Below, piece by piece: positions 14,339-25,043 of a DNA stretch of 36,019 nucleotides. Under the pieces are notes generated by a model. It was not told where the DNA came from and did not search any database. It saw only the letters and a list, made by a program, of their open reading frames with translations. The position numbers were made by a program, and so were the translations under genes. Each line of letters begins with the position of its first letter. Position 1 is the stretch's first letter. The stretch lies in NCBI GenBank assembly GCA_041913505.1, contig JAYSFC010000024.1:1-36019 (forward strand), read 5' to 3'. The DNA is from JAYSFC01 sp041913505. Lineage in GTDB: Bacteria > Pseudomonadota > Gammaproteobacteria > Burkholderiales > Burkholderiaceae_C.

Positions 14339-14782
14339 ATGACCGCTGTCGCAGACATTCTCAAGTCCAAAGCCAGCAGCGCGGTGCACACCATCGCGCC
14401 GACCGATTCAGTGCTCGATGCGCTGCGGCGCATGGCCGACAAGGGCATTGGCGCCCTTCTCGTCATGGAGAACGACGCCATCGTTGGCATCGTCACCGAG
14501 CGCGATTACGCGCGCAAGATCGCGCTGCTGGGTCGCACGTCGGCGGCCACGCTGGTGCGCGACGTGATGACGCGGGAGGTGCTCTTCGTGCGCCCCAGCC
14601 AGACCAGCGAGGAGTGCATGGCCCTCATGACCGAGAACCGCCTGCGCCACCTGCCCGTGGTGACCGACGAGCGCAAGCTCGTCGGGCTCATCTCCATCGG
14701 AGACCTGGTCAAGGACATCATCTCCGAGCAGAAATTCATCATCGAGCAGCTCGAGCACTACATCACAGGGCAGCGCGCCTGA
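14339..14782 (+). CDS. CBS-pair domain protein
   Basis: 147 residues consisting almost only of two CBS repeats: residues about 9-65 (VHTIAPTDSVLDALRRMADK, then GIGALLVMENDAIVGIVTER, DYARKIAL) and 74-135 (VRDVMTREVLFVRPSQTSEE, then LRHLPVVTDERKLVGLISIG, DLVKDIISE). Such stand-alone CBS pairs bind adenine nucleotides and are usually regulatory; the partner is unknown. The ATG at 14339 follows GGGAGG at a good distance. It is convergent with narK (43 bp between stops), so it is not part of the nitrate operons. Confidence 0.9.
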   Translation: MTAVADILKSKASSAVHTIAPTDSVLDALRRMADKGIGALLVMENDAIVGIVTERDYARKIALLGRTSAATLVRDVMTREVLFVRPSQTSEECMALMTENRLRHLPVVTDERKLVGLISIGDLVKDIISEQKFIIEQLEHYITGQRA

Positions 14783-14824
14783 TACGGGGCGCGTTGTTCC
14801 TGCCGCGCGGGCGGCGGCTGGTCC

Positions 14825-16042
14825 TCAGGCCGCCACGCGTGCGCGCCCGCCGCGCTCGGCCCAGGTGCGCGTCCAGCGGATCTGCATCGCGCGCAGGAGC
14901 GCCAGCATGAGGGCAGCGCACGCCGCGAACAGCACAAAGCCCCAGAGGTAGGAGTCCGTGTACTGCTTGGACAGGCCCATGGCGCTGGGGATGAGCCCCC
15001 CGCCGAGCGCGCCGATCTCGCCAATCATCGAGCCGGCCACCGCCGTGGTGAGCGGCCAGCGCAGCGGTACGAGCTGGAACAGCGCGCCGTTGCCCGCGCC
15101 CAGTGCCGCGAAGCACAGCAGGAAGAGCAGCAGGGTGGCGGGCAGCGAGTTCTCGGACAGCCCGCACAGCACCAGGCTCGCGGCCGTCACGCAGAGCACG
15201 GCCGTGAGCGTGTTCACGCCACCCCAGTGGTCCGACAGCCAGCCGCCGCAGATGCGCAGCGCCGCACCCAGAAAAGCCGCGAGCATGGTCAGCTGCCCGG
15301 CCTGCACCTTGCTCACGCCGAACTGGTCGTAGAAATAGCTGGGCAGGAAGGTGGTCAGGCCGATGAAGCCGCCGAAGGTCACAGCGTAGATCAGGCTGAA
15401 GGCCCATCCATCCTTCTCGAACAGGCAGGCGATGTGCTCGCGCAGGCCTACATGCCGGGCCACGTCGGGCGGCTCCTGGGCGAAGACGATCATCACGGCC
15501 ATCGGAATGGCGATGCCCAGGGCCGCGAAGCCGTACACGGTCTGCCAGCCGAACTTCTGCGCCAGCAGCGGCGCGACCAGCGCGCACACGGCCGTTCCCA
15601 CGTTGCCCGCGCCCACCAGGCCCATGGCCAGGCCCTTGTAGCGCGGCGGGAACGAGCCCGAGCCCAGTGACAGCGCCACGCCGAAGCTCGCGCCGGCAAT
15701 GCCCAGCAGCACGCCCATGGCGAGCAGGCCGTGGTAGCTGTTCACGAAAAAGTAGCCAAAGCCCATGGCGATCGCGATGCCGCCCATCTCGACCAGCGTG
15801 GCGTTCTTGCGGCCGATGTACTGCGCCAGCACGCCGAGCGGAAAGCGCATGAGGGCGCCCGCGAAGATCGGGATGGACAGCATCACGCCCTTTTGCGCGG
15901 GCGTGAGCTGGTAGGTCTCGCTGATGAACGGGGCCATGGCCCCGTTGATGACCCAGATGCCGCATGAAAAGGCGAAATAGAGGAACGAGGCCCACAGCGT
16001 GGGAGCGTGGCCGGATCGGTGGAAGTCGTGGAGCGTGGCCAT
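14825..16042 (-). CDS. narK: Nitrate/nitrite MFS transporter, NarK/NasA type
   Basis: A 405-residue inner-membrane carrier with about twelve hydrophobic segments. Family features: FSCGIWVINGAMAPFISE in helix 1, RFPLGVLAQYIGRKNATLVE after helix 2, GIAGASFGVALSLGSGSFPP, and the Gly-rich nitrate signatures GLVGAGNVGTAVCALVAP and GAGNGALFQLVPLRWP. It should bring nitrate (or exchange nitrate and nitrite) for NasA and NirBD. The ATG at 16042 has AAAGGA about nine bases upstream. The gene has its own sigma-54 promoter and ANTAR-type leader, matching those of nirB, and lies next to the NIT-ANTAR regulator gene. Confidence 0.93.
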   Translation of the reverse strand: MATLHDFHRSGHAPTLWASFLYFAFSCGIWVINGAMAPFISETYQLTPAQKGVMLSIPIFAGALMRFPLGVLAQYIGRKNATLVEMGGIAIAMGFGYFFVNSYHGLLAMGVLLGIAGASFGVALSLGSGSFPPRYKGLAMGLVGAGNVGTAVCALVAPLLAQKFGWQTVYGFAALGIAIPMAVMIVFAQEPPDVARHVGLREHIACLFEKDGWAFSLIYAVTFGGFIGLTTFLPSYFYDQFGVSKVQAGQLTMLAAFLGAALRICGGWLSDHWGGVNTLTAVLCVTAASLVLCGLSENSLPATLLLFLLCFAALGAGNGALFQLVPLRWPLTTAVAGSMIGEIGALGGGLIPSAMGLSKQYTDSYLWGFVLFAACAALMLALLRAMQIRWTRTWAERGGRARVAA

Positions 16043-16074
16043 GACAGGGGGTCCTTTCAACATGCGGATGAAAC

Positions 16075-16126
16075 AAAAACGGCGTCCTTCTCCGGCCTGC
16101 ACGGGGCAGGGGAAAGGGACGCCGTT
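16075..16126 (-). terminator. Intrinsic terminator inside the narK leader
   Basis: Minus strand: AACGGCGTCC (16126-16117) pairs perfectly with GGACGCCGTT (16087-16078) and runs into the T tract (16079-16075). A CCTGC-CCCGT-GCAGG stem (16110-16096) caps it. It ends about 33 bases before the narK ATG. Confidence 0.85.
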
Positions 16127-16177
16127 GTCCTGTGGGGTGCGCCGATGGCGCCTGGGCCCCGGCCGCCGTTGGCCGGG
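16117..16177 (-). promoter_or_regulatory. ANTAR-target leader hairpins of narK
   Basis: First hairpin (16177-16158): CCCGGCC, six-base loop AACGGC, GGCCGGG. Second hairpin (16130-16117): GGAC, the same loop AACGGC, GTCC. Both loops have A1 and G4, the ANTAR recognition pattern. The loop and 3' arm of the second hairpin are the 5' arm of the terminator, so the two folds exclude each other. A GCGCC-ATC-GGCGC stem lies between them. Confidence 0.8.
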
Positions 16178-16192
16178 CTCCGGTTCGGTCAG

Positions 16193-16208
16193 CGCATGAA
16201 GCGTGCCA
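16193..16208 (-). promoter_or_regulatory. Sigma-54 promoter of narK
   Basis: Minus strand TGGCACGCTTCATGCG (16208-16193): the -24 block TGGCACG is perfect, the -12 block is ATGCG instead of TTGCA, and GG and GC keep the required ten-base spacing. Predicted start is near 16182, a few bases before the first hairpin. Confidence 0.8.
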
Positions 16209-16316
16209 GCCGCGCGGGCCGCCTTGTCATCGTGTACTGCACCCTGGCGGGCCCGTGGGTCCGCGTTCTGGTGCGGGGCCGCACTATGCTGGTGCTGCGC
16301 TGCAGCATGAAATGGG

Positions 16317-17609
16317 TCAGCGATCCGCCGCCGGTGCGGGGGGCAGCAGATCGGCCATGGACAGCACCGCCTGCGCCACGTCGGCCAGGCGGCGGTTCTG
16401 GTTCATGGCGGTCTGGCGCAGGAGCTTGTGCGCCTCGCCCTCGTCGAGCTGGCGCCGCGCCATCAGCAGGCCCTTGGCGCGCTCGACGAGCTTGCGCTCG
16501 CTGAGCGCGGCGCGCACGGTTTCGAGTTCGCCCTGCATGGCTTGCAGGCGCTGGGACTGGTCCTGCACGAGCTCGAGCACCGAGCGGCCCAGGTGCGGAC
16601 CGAAGCCCGCTGCCGGGGCCTGCGCGTCGCTGGCGGTTCCGGTGTCGAAGAACGCCTCTGGTGCGTCGCCAAGCGTGCCACTTGGGGGCGAGGCACCTGC
16701 GCCGAGCAGCGTCTGCAGCGTGGCGCGGGCTTCGGTGATCTTGCGCTCGCACAGCTGCAGAAGGTCGGCGGCGAGCCGGGCTTCAACAATGTGCAGGGCG
16801 TCCATGCGGCGCGTGGTGGCGTCGAACCAGGCTTCGCTGAGCTCGACGTCCAGTGCACAGCCCGGCACGGTGGTGCAGCCCACGCGCCGCAGCCGCTCGA
16901 TGGTGGCGAGCGTGGCGTCGGCCGTGCCCGCCTCGCGCCACAGGGCCTGCGGCGCCGGGGGGGCGAACTCGGCGAACACCTGAAAGCAACGCTCCTGCGA
17001 GTCGATGAGGTGCAGCCAGTGCTGCTGGCGCGGCGCCTCGCTCATGCCCGAGCCGAGCGCTGCCGCACCCGTGGCGCGCTCCTGGCCTGCGAACTCCTTG
17101 CCCTGCATGAAGTTGAACAGGGCCACGAGCAGACGCGTGATCTCGGGGTCGGTGGCGCTGTCGGCGGCTTCAAACACGACGGCCAGCAGGCCCGCCACCA
17201 GCTTTACGAACGCGGCGGTGGCGGCTTCGGGGGCGAGCGCGCAAGCCGCGATGCGCTGGCGCAGAGCGGGCAGCGCGTCCATGCCCTGCAGCACGTAAGC
17301 GATGCGGCTGAACAGGCGCGCGCCCTGGCCCATGCTCCCATCCGCGCTGCGGGCTGCGGTGTCGAGGTGGTCGAAACCGTCCCGCACCTCGCGCGCGATG
17401 CGCTCGCATTCACCGATCTGCCCGGCCAGCGCGGCGCTGCCGCGCGCACCCGCGCTGGCGAGAAAGATGTTGGAGAGTCCGCGCTCCCTTTGCAGCGCAT
17501 GGACGAAGCGGCCCAGCAGGTTCACGAGCGCGCAGGTGCACATGAGCTGCTCTAGCTCGCCGATCTCGCATTGGCGGGCGGCGGCAAGGAAGTGCAGGGT
17601 GGATTTCAT
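16317..17609 (-). CDS. nasR: Nitrate/nitrite-responsive antiterminator (NIT + ANTAR domains), NasR type
   Basis: A 430-residue cytosolic regulator. The N-terminal two thirds (about 20-290) form an all-helical NIT sensor, with the family entry LLGRFVHALQRERGLSNIFL and later VALFNFMQGKEFAGQERATG. The C-terminal 65 residues are an ANTAR RNA-binding domain (QGELETVRAALSERKLVERA, then KGLLMARRQLDEGEAHKLLR, QTAMNQNRRLADVAQAVL). In Klebsiella NasR, nitrate or nitrite binding to NIT activates ANTAR to prevent termination in the nas leader. Here two leaders with ANTAR-type hairpins lie upstream of nirB and narK. The ATG at 17609 was chosen; an in-frame ATG near 17665 would add about 19 residues. No leader of the same type was found before this gene. 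Confidence 0.93.
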   Translation of the reverse strand: MKSTLHFLAAARQCEIGELEQLMCTCALVNLLGRFVHALQRERGLSNIFLASAGARGSAALAGQIGECERIAREVRDGFDHLDTAARSADGSMGQGARLFSRIAYVLQGMDALPALRQRIAACALAPEAATAAFVKLVAGLLAVVFEAADSATDPEITRLLVALFNFMQGKEFAGQERATGAAALGSGMSEAPRQQHWLHLIDSQERCFQVFAEFAPPAPQALWREAGTADATLATIERLRRVGCTTVPGCALDVELSEAWFDATTRRMDALHIVEARLAADLLQLCERKITEARATLQTLLGAGASPPSGTLGDAPEAFFDTGTASDAQAPAAGFGPHLGRSVLELVQDQSQRLQAMQGELETVRAALSERKLVERAKGLLMARRQLDEGEAHKLLRQTAMNQNRRLADVAQAVLSMADLLPPAPAADR

Positions 17610-17782
17610 GGCGGGTTGTGCAGAAGGGCTGGTGCCATTGCTGCAATTCCCATGCCTGATTGCCATACAAATTATTACAAGGGCGTGAATTTTGCTAATC
17701 CTGCGGGCATACCCGGGGGCGGGGCTGCGTGACTGCCCGCTATACCTGCGGCCACTTTCCTTCAACAGAGATGGAGTTTTGC

Positions 17783-18946
17783 ATGAGCTTTTCGATGGAC
17801 CGGCGCCGACTCGCCGCCGGACTCGCTCTGGCCCCTTTCGCCGCCACCAGCGGCTTGATTGCGGGCTGTGGCAAGGTGCCCGACACACTCAAGATCGGTG
17901 TGGCCCAGCCGCTGACCGGGCCCCTGGGGGCGCTGGGGCAGGATCTGCTCAACGGTGTGAAGCTCGCGGTGGACGAGCTCAACAAGGCCGGCTATGTGGT
18001 GGACGGCCGGCACGTGAAGCTTGAGATCGTTTCGCAGGACGACCGCTCCGACCCCGCCGCGGGCCGGGCGGCGGCGCAGCAACTGATCGAGGCGGGCGTG
18101 GTGGCGGTGATCGGCCACCTGAACTCGGGCGTGAGCATCGAGGCCGCGCCCCTCTACGCGGCCAAGGGGCTTGCGCAGATCGCCATTTCCACCAACCCCC
18201 GGTTCACGCAACTCAGCCTGCCCACCACGTTCCGCCTGGTGGCCAACGACACGCTGCAGGCGCGCGCGATCGGGGCGTTCGCAGCCACCCAGCTCGGCGC
18301 CGCGAGCTATGCCGTGGTGGACGACGGCACGCCCTACGGCAAGGGCTTGGCCGAAGGTGCGGCCGCGCAGTTGCTGGCCGAGAAGAAGGCCGTGGCCGTG
18401 CGCCAGTCGTTCGACGACAAGACCGTGGCCTTCGGCGAACTGGCTGCGCGGCTCAAGGAGGCGAAGGTGGAGGTGATCGTTTCCACGCTCAACGACTTCC
18501 AGGCGCTTGCGTTGCTCGAGGCGCTGCACAAGATCGGCCACACGCGCGTGTCGCTGCTGGGCGGCGACACGATCAAGACCACCGACATGACCAAAGGCAT
18601 GGGCCTGGTGGATGCGGTCTACGCTACCTCGCCCGTGCTCGAAGCCGGTGAATTCACCACGGGCCGCCAGTTTCTCGACAAGTACCAGGCGGTGTACCAG
18701 AAGCGCCCGGCCTATGGCGGGCACTACACCTACGACGCGATGTACGTGCTCTCGGCCGCGATCCAGCAGGCCAAGTCGGCCGACCCCCAGGCCATCACCA
18801 AGGCGCTGCACGCCATCAACGGCTACGCGCCCGTCACGGGCACCATGACCTGGGACGACAAGGGCGAGCAGCGCTACGGCGCGGTGGGCGTGTACGCGCT
18901 GCGCAAGGGCCAGTGGGAGTTGCGCATGCGCTCCGACCGCTGGTAG
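17783..18946 (+). CDS. Branched-chain amino-acid-type ABC substrate-binding lipoprotein
   Basis: 387 residues, type I periplasmic binding fold of the LivJ/LivK family (Leu/Ile/Val-binding-like). The start MSFSMDRRRLAAGLAL is followed by a lipobox SGLIAGC with C29, so it should be a lipoprotein; the RRR pair also resembles a Tat signal. Family segments: IGVAQPLTGPLGALGQDLLN, GVKLAVDELNKAGYVVDGRH, VVAVIGHLNSGVSIEAAPLY, YDAMYVLSAAIQQA. An upstream in-frame ATG at 17771 is possible, but GGAG is placed six bases before 17783. No permease or ATPase gene is adjacent, so the partner and ligand are unknown. It is divergent from nasR; a link to nitrogen supply is only a guess. Confidence 0.88.
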   Translation: MSFSMDRRRLAAGLALAPFAATSGLIAGCGKVPDTLKIGVAQPLTGPLGALGQDLLNGVKLAVDELNKAGYVVDGRHVKLEIVSQDDRSDPAAGRAAAQQLIEAGVVAVIGHLNSGVSIEAAPLYAAKGLAQIAISTNPRFTQLSLPTTFRLVANDTLQARAIGAFAATQLGAASYAVVDDGTPYGKGLAEGAAAQLLAEKKAVAVRQSFDDKTVAFGELAARLKEAKVEVIVSTLNDFQALALLEALHKIGHTRVSLLGGDTIKTTDMTKGMGLVDAVYATSPVLEAGEFTTGRQFLDKYQAVYQKRPAYGGHYTYDAMYVLSAAIQQAKSADPQAITKALHAINGYAPVTGTMTWDDKGEQRYGAVGVYALRKGQWELRMRSDRW

Positions 18947-18954
18947 CGGCCCGG

Positions 18955-18985
18955 CCGGCGCCGGGAGCGATTGCCCTGGCGCCGG
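18955..18985 (+). terminator. Stable GC hairpin after the binding-protein gene
   Basis: CCGGCGCC (18955-18962) and GGCGCCGG (18978-18985) form a perfect 8-bp stem with a 15-base loop between the binding-protein stop and tsaD. No U tract follows, so termination by this structure alone is unproven. Confidence 0.4.
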
Positions 18986-19019
18986 CGCGCGGATGGGGGC
19001 GCCGTCTACACTCGCGGGC

Positions 19020-20066
19020 ATGAGTTTGCTGATTCTGGGGATCGAATCCTCGTGCGATGAAACGGGCGTGGCCCTGGTGGAATCCAGCGGCGGCGACGCC
19101 GTGCCCCGCCTTGTGGCGCACGCCCTGCACAGCCAGATCGAGATGCACCAGGCCTATGGCGGCGTGGTGCCCGAGCTTGCGAGCCGCGACCACATCCGCC
19201 GCGTGCTGCCGCTGACCGAGGCGGTGCTGGCCGAATCGGGCCGCAGCCTGCGCGAGGTGGACGTGGTGGCCTTCACGCGCGGGCCGGGGCTGGCGGGGGC
19301 GCTGCTGGTGGGCGCGGGCGTGGCCTGCGCGCTGGGCGCCTCGCTCGGCAAGCCGGTGCTGGGCGTGCACCACCTTGAAGGGCACCTGCTCTCGCCGTTC
19401 CTGAGTGCCGACCCGCCCGAATTTCCGTTCGTGGCGCTGCTCGTGTCGGGCGGCCACACCCAGCTCATGCGCGTGGATGCCGTGGGCCGCTACGAGCTGC
19501 TGGGCGAAACCATCGACGACGCAGCCGGCGAGGCCTTCGACAAGTCGGCCAAGCTCATGGGCCTGGGTTATCCGGGCGGGCCCGCGCTGTCGCGCCTGGC
19601 CGAGCAGGGCGACCCGGCGGCCTTCAAGCTGCCGCGCCCGCTGCTGCACAGCGGCGATCTGGATTTCTCCTTCGCGGGCCTCAAGACGGCCGTGCTCACG
19701 CAGGCCAAAAAGCTCGGCGAGCATCTGGAAGAACGCAAGGCTGATCTGGCGGCCAGCACCCAGGCTGCGATCGTCGAAGTGCTGGTCAGGAAGACGCTCA
19801 AGGCGCTGCAGGAAACGGGCCTCAAGCGTGTGGTGGTGGCGGGCGGCGTGGGCGCCAACCGCCTGCTGCGCGAGCAGCTCAATGCCGCCTGCTCCAGGCA
19901 GCATGTGCGCGTGCACTACCCCGAGCTGCACCTGTGCACCGACAACGGCGCCATGATTGCCATGGCCGCCGCCATGCGCCTGCAGGCGGGCCGCCAGCAG
20001 GCGAGTACCGAATACGCCTTCGACGTGAAGCCGCGCTGGCCGCTCGACGCGATTTCGGCGGCGTAG
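19020..20066 (+). CDS. tsaD: tRNA N6-threonylcarbamoyladenosine (t6A) transferase
   Basis: A 348-residue ASKHA-fold enzyme that, with TsaB and TsaE, transfers threonylcarbamoyl to A37 of ANN-decoding tRNAs. Hallmarks: LGIESSCDETGVALV at residues 6-20, HSQIEMHQAYGGVVPELASR, the metal-binding H118-x3-H122 (VHHLEGH), LLVSGGHTQLM, DDAAGEAFDKSAKLMGLGYP, VVVAGGVGANRLLRE and CTDNGAMIAMAA. Length is normal. TACACT ends seven bases before the ATG, suggesting a leaderless or nearly leaderless mRNA. In many proteobacteria tsaD is next to rpsU; here the nearest rpsU is the one at the window start, about 19 kb away. Confidence 0.98.
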   Translation: MSLLILGIESSCDETGVALVESSGGDAVPRLVAHALHSQIEMHQAYGGVVPELASRDHIRRVLPLTEAVLAESGRSLREVDVVAFTRGPGLAGALLVGAGVACALGASLGKPVLGVHHLEGHLLSPFLSADPPEFPFVALLVSGGHTQLMRVDAVGRYELLGETIDDAAGEAFDKSAKLMGLGYPGGPALSRLAEQGDPAAFKLPRPLLHSGDLDFSFAGLKTAVLTQAKKLGEHLEERKADLAASTQAAIVEVLVRKTLKALQETGLKRVVVAGGVGANRLLREQLNAACSRQHVRVHYPELHLCTDNGAMIAMAAAMRLQAGRQQASTEYAFDVKPRWPLDAISAA

Positions 20067-20169
20067 TCGCCCGCTTCGGCTTTCGGTTTCGTTGCTGCAT
20101 CGCAGCATCTTTACTTCGAATTCATGTTCCGGGAGGCTGCGGGACATGCGCGGACCGCACAATGCGGGC

Positions 20170-21666
20170 ATGTTCCCTCATGCTTGGATGAAAGTGCGCG
20201 CGGCGTGGCCCGGCAGCCGCGGCGCGCAGGGGTGGGCCTCCGCTGCCGCGGGCGCCGTCTTGCTGGCGGGCTGCGCCACCGTCGGCGCCCCGCCTTCATC
20301 GGACGCGGCTGCCACCGTTGCCGCCTCTGTGCCTGCGGCCTGGGCGGGCCCCCAGCCCCAGGCCGCCGCCGACGGCGTGGCATTGACCGCGCGGTGGTGG
20401 GCGCTGCTCGGCGATGCGCAGCTCACGGGCCTGATCGAGCAGGCCCTGCGCGCCAACACCAGCGTGCGTAGCGCGCTGGCGACCCTGCAGCAGGCGCGCG
20501 CGCAGGTGGATGTGCAGGCCGCAGGCTTGCGGCCCGCGGTCAATGGCTCGGCCTCCGCCCAGCGCAGCCGCAGCAGCGGCAGCACCAGCAACCTGTTCCA
20601 GGCCGGTTTTGATGCGCAGTGGGAGCTCGATCTTTTCGGCCGCCTGCGCGCCGGTCTGAGTGCGGCCGAGTGGAACGCCGCCGCCGCGCAGGCCAGCCTG
20701 GCCGATGTCCAGGTGAGCCTGGCGGCCGAGGTGGCGCAGAACTACATCACGCTGCGCGGCCTGCAGCAGCGCCTGGCCATAGCGCGCAGCAACCTGGACA
20801 GCCAGAGCGAGACCCTGCAGATTGCCCGCTGGCGCCTGCAGGCAGGCCTGACCACCTCGCTGGTCGTGGAGCAGGCGCGCGCCGCAGCCGAGCAGACGGC
20901 GGCCCAGGTGCCCGCGCTGGAGGCCAGCCTGGCACAGGCCCGCCACGCGCTGGCCGTGCTCACGGGGCAGGCCCCTGCGGCCTTGGACGAGCGGTTGCGC
21001 TCCTCTGGCGCCCTGCCGCTGCCGTCGGCCGCCATCGCGCTCGACATCCCCGCCCAGACCCTGCGCCAGCGCCCCGACGTGCGCGCGGCCGAGCATGGCG
21101 TGAGCGCGGCGCTGGCGCGTGTGGCGCAGGCCGACGCGGCGCGCTACCCCAGCTTCTCCCTTGGCGGCTCGCTGGGCCTGCGCGCGCTGACGCTGGGCGC
21201 GCTTACCGGCTCTGGCGCAGGCACCGGGGCCTTGCTGGCGGGTGTGTCCGTTCCTTTGCTGGACGGCGGCGCCGCGCGGGCGCAGGTGCGTTCGCAGGAG
21301 GCCGCACTCGAGCAGGCGCGCGTGGCCTATGAGGCCGCCGTGCTGGGCGCGCTGCAGGATGTGGAGGACGCCCTGGCCGCCCTGCAGGGCGACAGTGACC
21401 GCCTGGCCCGCCTGCAGGCCGCCGCCGAGGCCGCCGGCAACGCGGCCCTGCTGGCGCAGCAGCGCTATGCCAGCGGGCTCATCGATTTCCAAACGGTGCT
21501 GGAAACCCAGCGCACGCAACTTTCCACGCAAGACAGCGTCGTCACCACCCAGACCGCGCTGGCGGCGGACCATGTGCGCCTGTACAAGGCGCTGGGCGGA
21601 GGCTGGCAGAGTGCCGACACCGGCGCCGGCACTGATACCCCGCCCCGCCATGCCCGCCGCCCCTGA
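20170..21666 (+). CDS. Outer membrane efflux lipoprotein, NodT/OprM type
   Basis: About 498 residues; forms the outer-membrane channel of a tripartite efflux pump. A lipobox, VLLAGC, follows a hydrophobic signal, and the family opening WWALLGDAQLTGLIEQALRA and two repeats of the TolC-like fold are seen (QAGFDAQWELDLFGRLRAGL; VSLAAEVAQNYITLRGLQQR; VPLLDGGAARAQVRSQEA; RYASGLIDFQTVLETQRTQL). Start is uncertain: in-frame ATGs at 20146 (preceded by GGGAGG), 20170 and 20188 all keep the lipobox. It is followed after 10 bp by the adaptor gene, so it heads the operon NodT-MacA-ATPase-permease. Confidence 0.92.
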   Translation: MFPHAWMKVRAAWPGSRGAQGWASAAAGAVLLAGCATVGAPPSSDAAATVAASVPAAWAGPQPQAAADGVALTARWWALLGDAQLTGLIEQALRANTSVRSALATLQQARAQVDVQAAGLRPAVNGSASAQRSRSSGSTSNLFQAGFDAQWELDLFGRLRAGLSAAEWNAAAAQASLADVQVSLAAEVAQNYITLRGLQQRLAIARSNLDSQSETLQIARWRLQAGLTTSLVVEQARAAAEQTAAQVPALEASLAQARHALAVLTGQAPAALDERLRSSGALPLPSAAIALDIPAQTLRQRPDVRAAEHGVSAALARVAQADAARYPSFSLGGSLGLRALTLGALTGSGAGTGALLAGVSVPLLDGGAARAQVRSQEAALEQARVAYEAAVLGALQDVEDALAALQGDSDRLARLQAAAEAAGNAALLAQQRYASGLIDFQTVLETQRTQLSTQDSVVTTQTALAADHVRLYKALGGGWQSADTGAGTDTPPRHARRP

Positions 21667-21676
21667 GCCCGACACC

Positions 21677-23004
21677 ATGACCGATTCCTCTCCTACCCCT
21701 TCTTCATCGACGGCGGCCTCCGCGGATCTCACGGCGCTGCTGGGCTCCACCGTGCGCCGCCCCTGGTGGCGCCGGCCCTCGCTCTGGACGGGGGTGGTTC
21801 TGCTGGCGGCCGCGCTGGGTGGCATGGCCTACTGGCAGGGCGCGCGCCAGGCGCGGGCGGCCCCGCAATTCGTGACCGAAGAGGTGCGGCGGGGCAGCAT
21901 CACGCTGCAGGTGTCGGCCAACGGCACGCTGCAGCCTACGCGCTCGGTCACGATCGGCAGCGAGCTGTCGGGCACGGTGCGCACGGTGCGGGTGGATGTG
22001 AACGACCGCGTGCGCAAGGGCCAGGTGCTGCTGGAGCTGGACCCCACCAAGCTCGAAGCCCAGGTGGCGCGCTCACGCGCCTCGTTGGCGTCGGCACAGG
22101 CGCGGCAGGCGCAGGCCGCGGCCACCACGCAGGAGGCCCGCGCAAGCCTGGCGCGCCTGGAGGAGGTGGCGCGCCTGTCGGGCGGCAAGGTGCCTTCGGC
22201 CGCTGAGCTGGACACCGGCCGCGCCACGCTGGACCGCGCCCTGGCCGACGAGGCCAGCGCCAAGGCCACGGTGCAGGATGCGCGGGCCGCGCTCTACACC
22301 GACGAAACCAACCTCTCCAAGGCGTCGATCCGCTCGCCCATCGACGGCGTGGTGCTGGCCCGCAGCGTGGAGCCAGGCAATGCCGTGGCCGCCTCGCTGC
22401 AGGCCGTCACGTTGCTCACCGTGGCCGAGGACCTCACGCGGCTGCGCCTGGATGTGAACGTGGACGAGGCCGACGTGGGCGCGCTGCGCACCGGGCAGAA
22501 AGCCACGTTCACCGTGAGTGCCTACCCCTCGCGGCGCTATCCGGCCGAGGTCACGCGCGTGTCGTTCGGTTCCACCAAGACCGACAACGTGGTCACCTAC
22601 ATTACCTGGCTGGACGTGGACAACACCGACCTGAGCCTGCGCCCCGGCATGACGGCGGCGGCCACCATCACCTCGACGGAGCGCAAGGACGTGCTGCTGG
22701 TTCCCAACACCGCCTTGCGCTTTGCCCCTTCCACGGTCGACGCCGCGCCGGCCGCGCGGCCGGGGGCCAGCGGCGGCATCGTTTCGCAGCTGCTGCCGCG
22801 CCCGCCCAGCACCAGCCGGGCCCCGCGCACGGCCGGCGACAAGGCCCAGGGCCAGGCACGCCAGATCTGGCTGCTGGACAACGGCCAGCCGCGCGCCGTG
22901 AACGTGAACGTGGGCATCAGCGATGGCCGCGTGACCGAAGTGCAGGGCGAAGGCCTGGCGCCGGGCGTGCAGGTCATCACCGACCAGCGGGCGGCCAAGG
23001 CGCC

Positions 23005-23008
<4 letters not shown>
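21677..23008 (+). CDS. macA: MacA-type periplasmic adaptor of an ABC efflux pump
   Basis: A 443-residue membrane fusion protein. One N-terminal membrane anchor (about 36-54), then the lipoyl half VEVRRGSITLQVSANGTLQP-like strand (EEVRRGSITLQVSANGTL), RVDVNDRVRKGQVLLELDPT, an Ala/Arg-rich helical hairpin (about 120-210), the second lipoyl half IRSPIDGVVLARSVEPGNAV, and beta-barrel plus membrane-proximal parts to the C-terminus. An Ala/Pro/Arg-rich insert (about 355-390) interrupts the last domain. Start 21677 was chosen; an ATG at 21650 overlapping the NodT stop would add nine residues. Its stop overlaps the ATPase start (ATGA). The symbol is by similarity; the pumped substrate is unknown. Confidence 0.9.
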
Positions 23009-24989
<1,981 letters not shown>

Positions 24990-25043
24990 CAGGCCGCATA
25001 CCGTGGCGCCGCTGCCGCGGGGCTGAAAGGTCGGTTTGGCGTC

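Noticed and set aside
17610..17782. Sigma-54 promoter before nasR
   Set aside because: TGGCA and TTGCA are both present but spaced too far apart; no GG-N10-GC arrangement was found.
20093..20107. Intrinsic terminator after tsaD
   Set aside because: TGCTGC-ATC-GCAGCA has a three-base loop and is followed by TCTTTACTT rather than a clean T tract; too weak to list as a feature.
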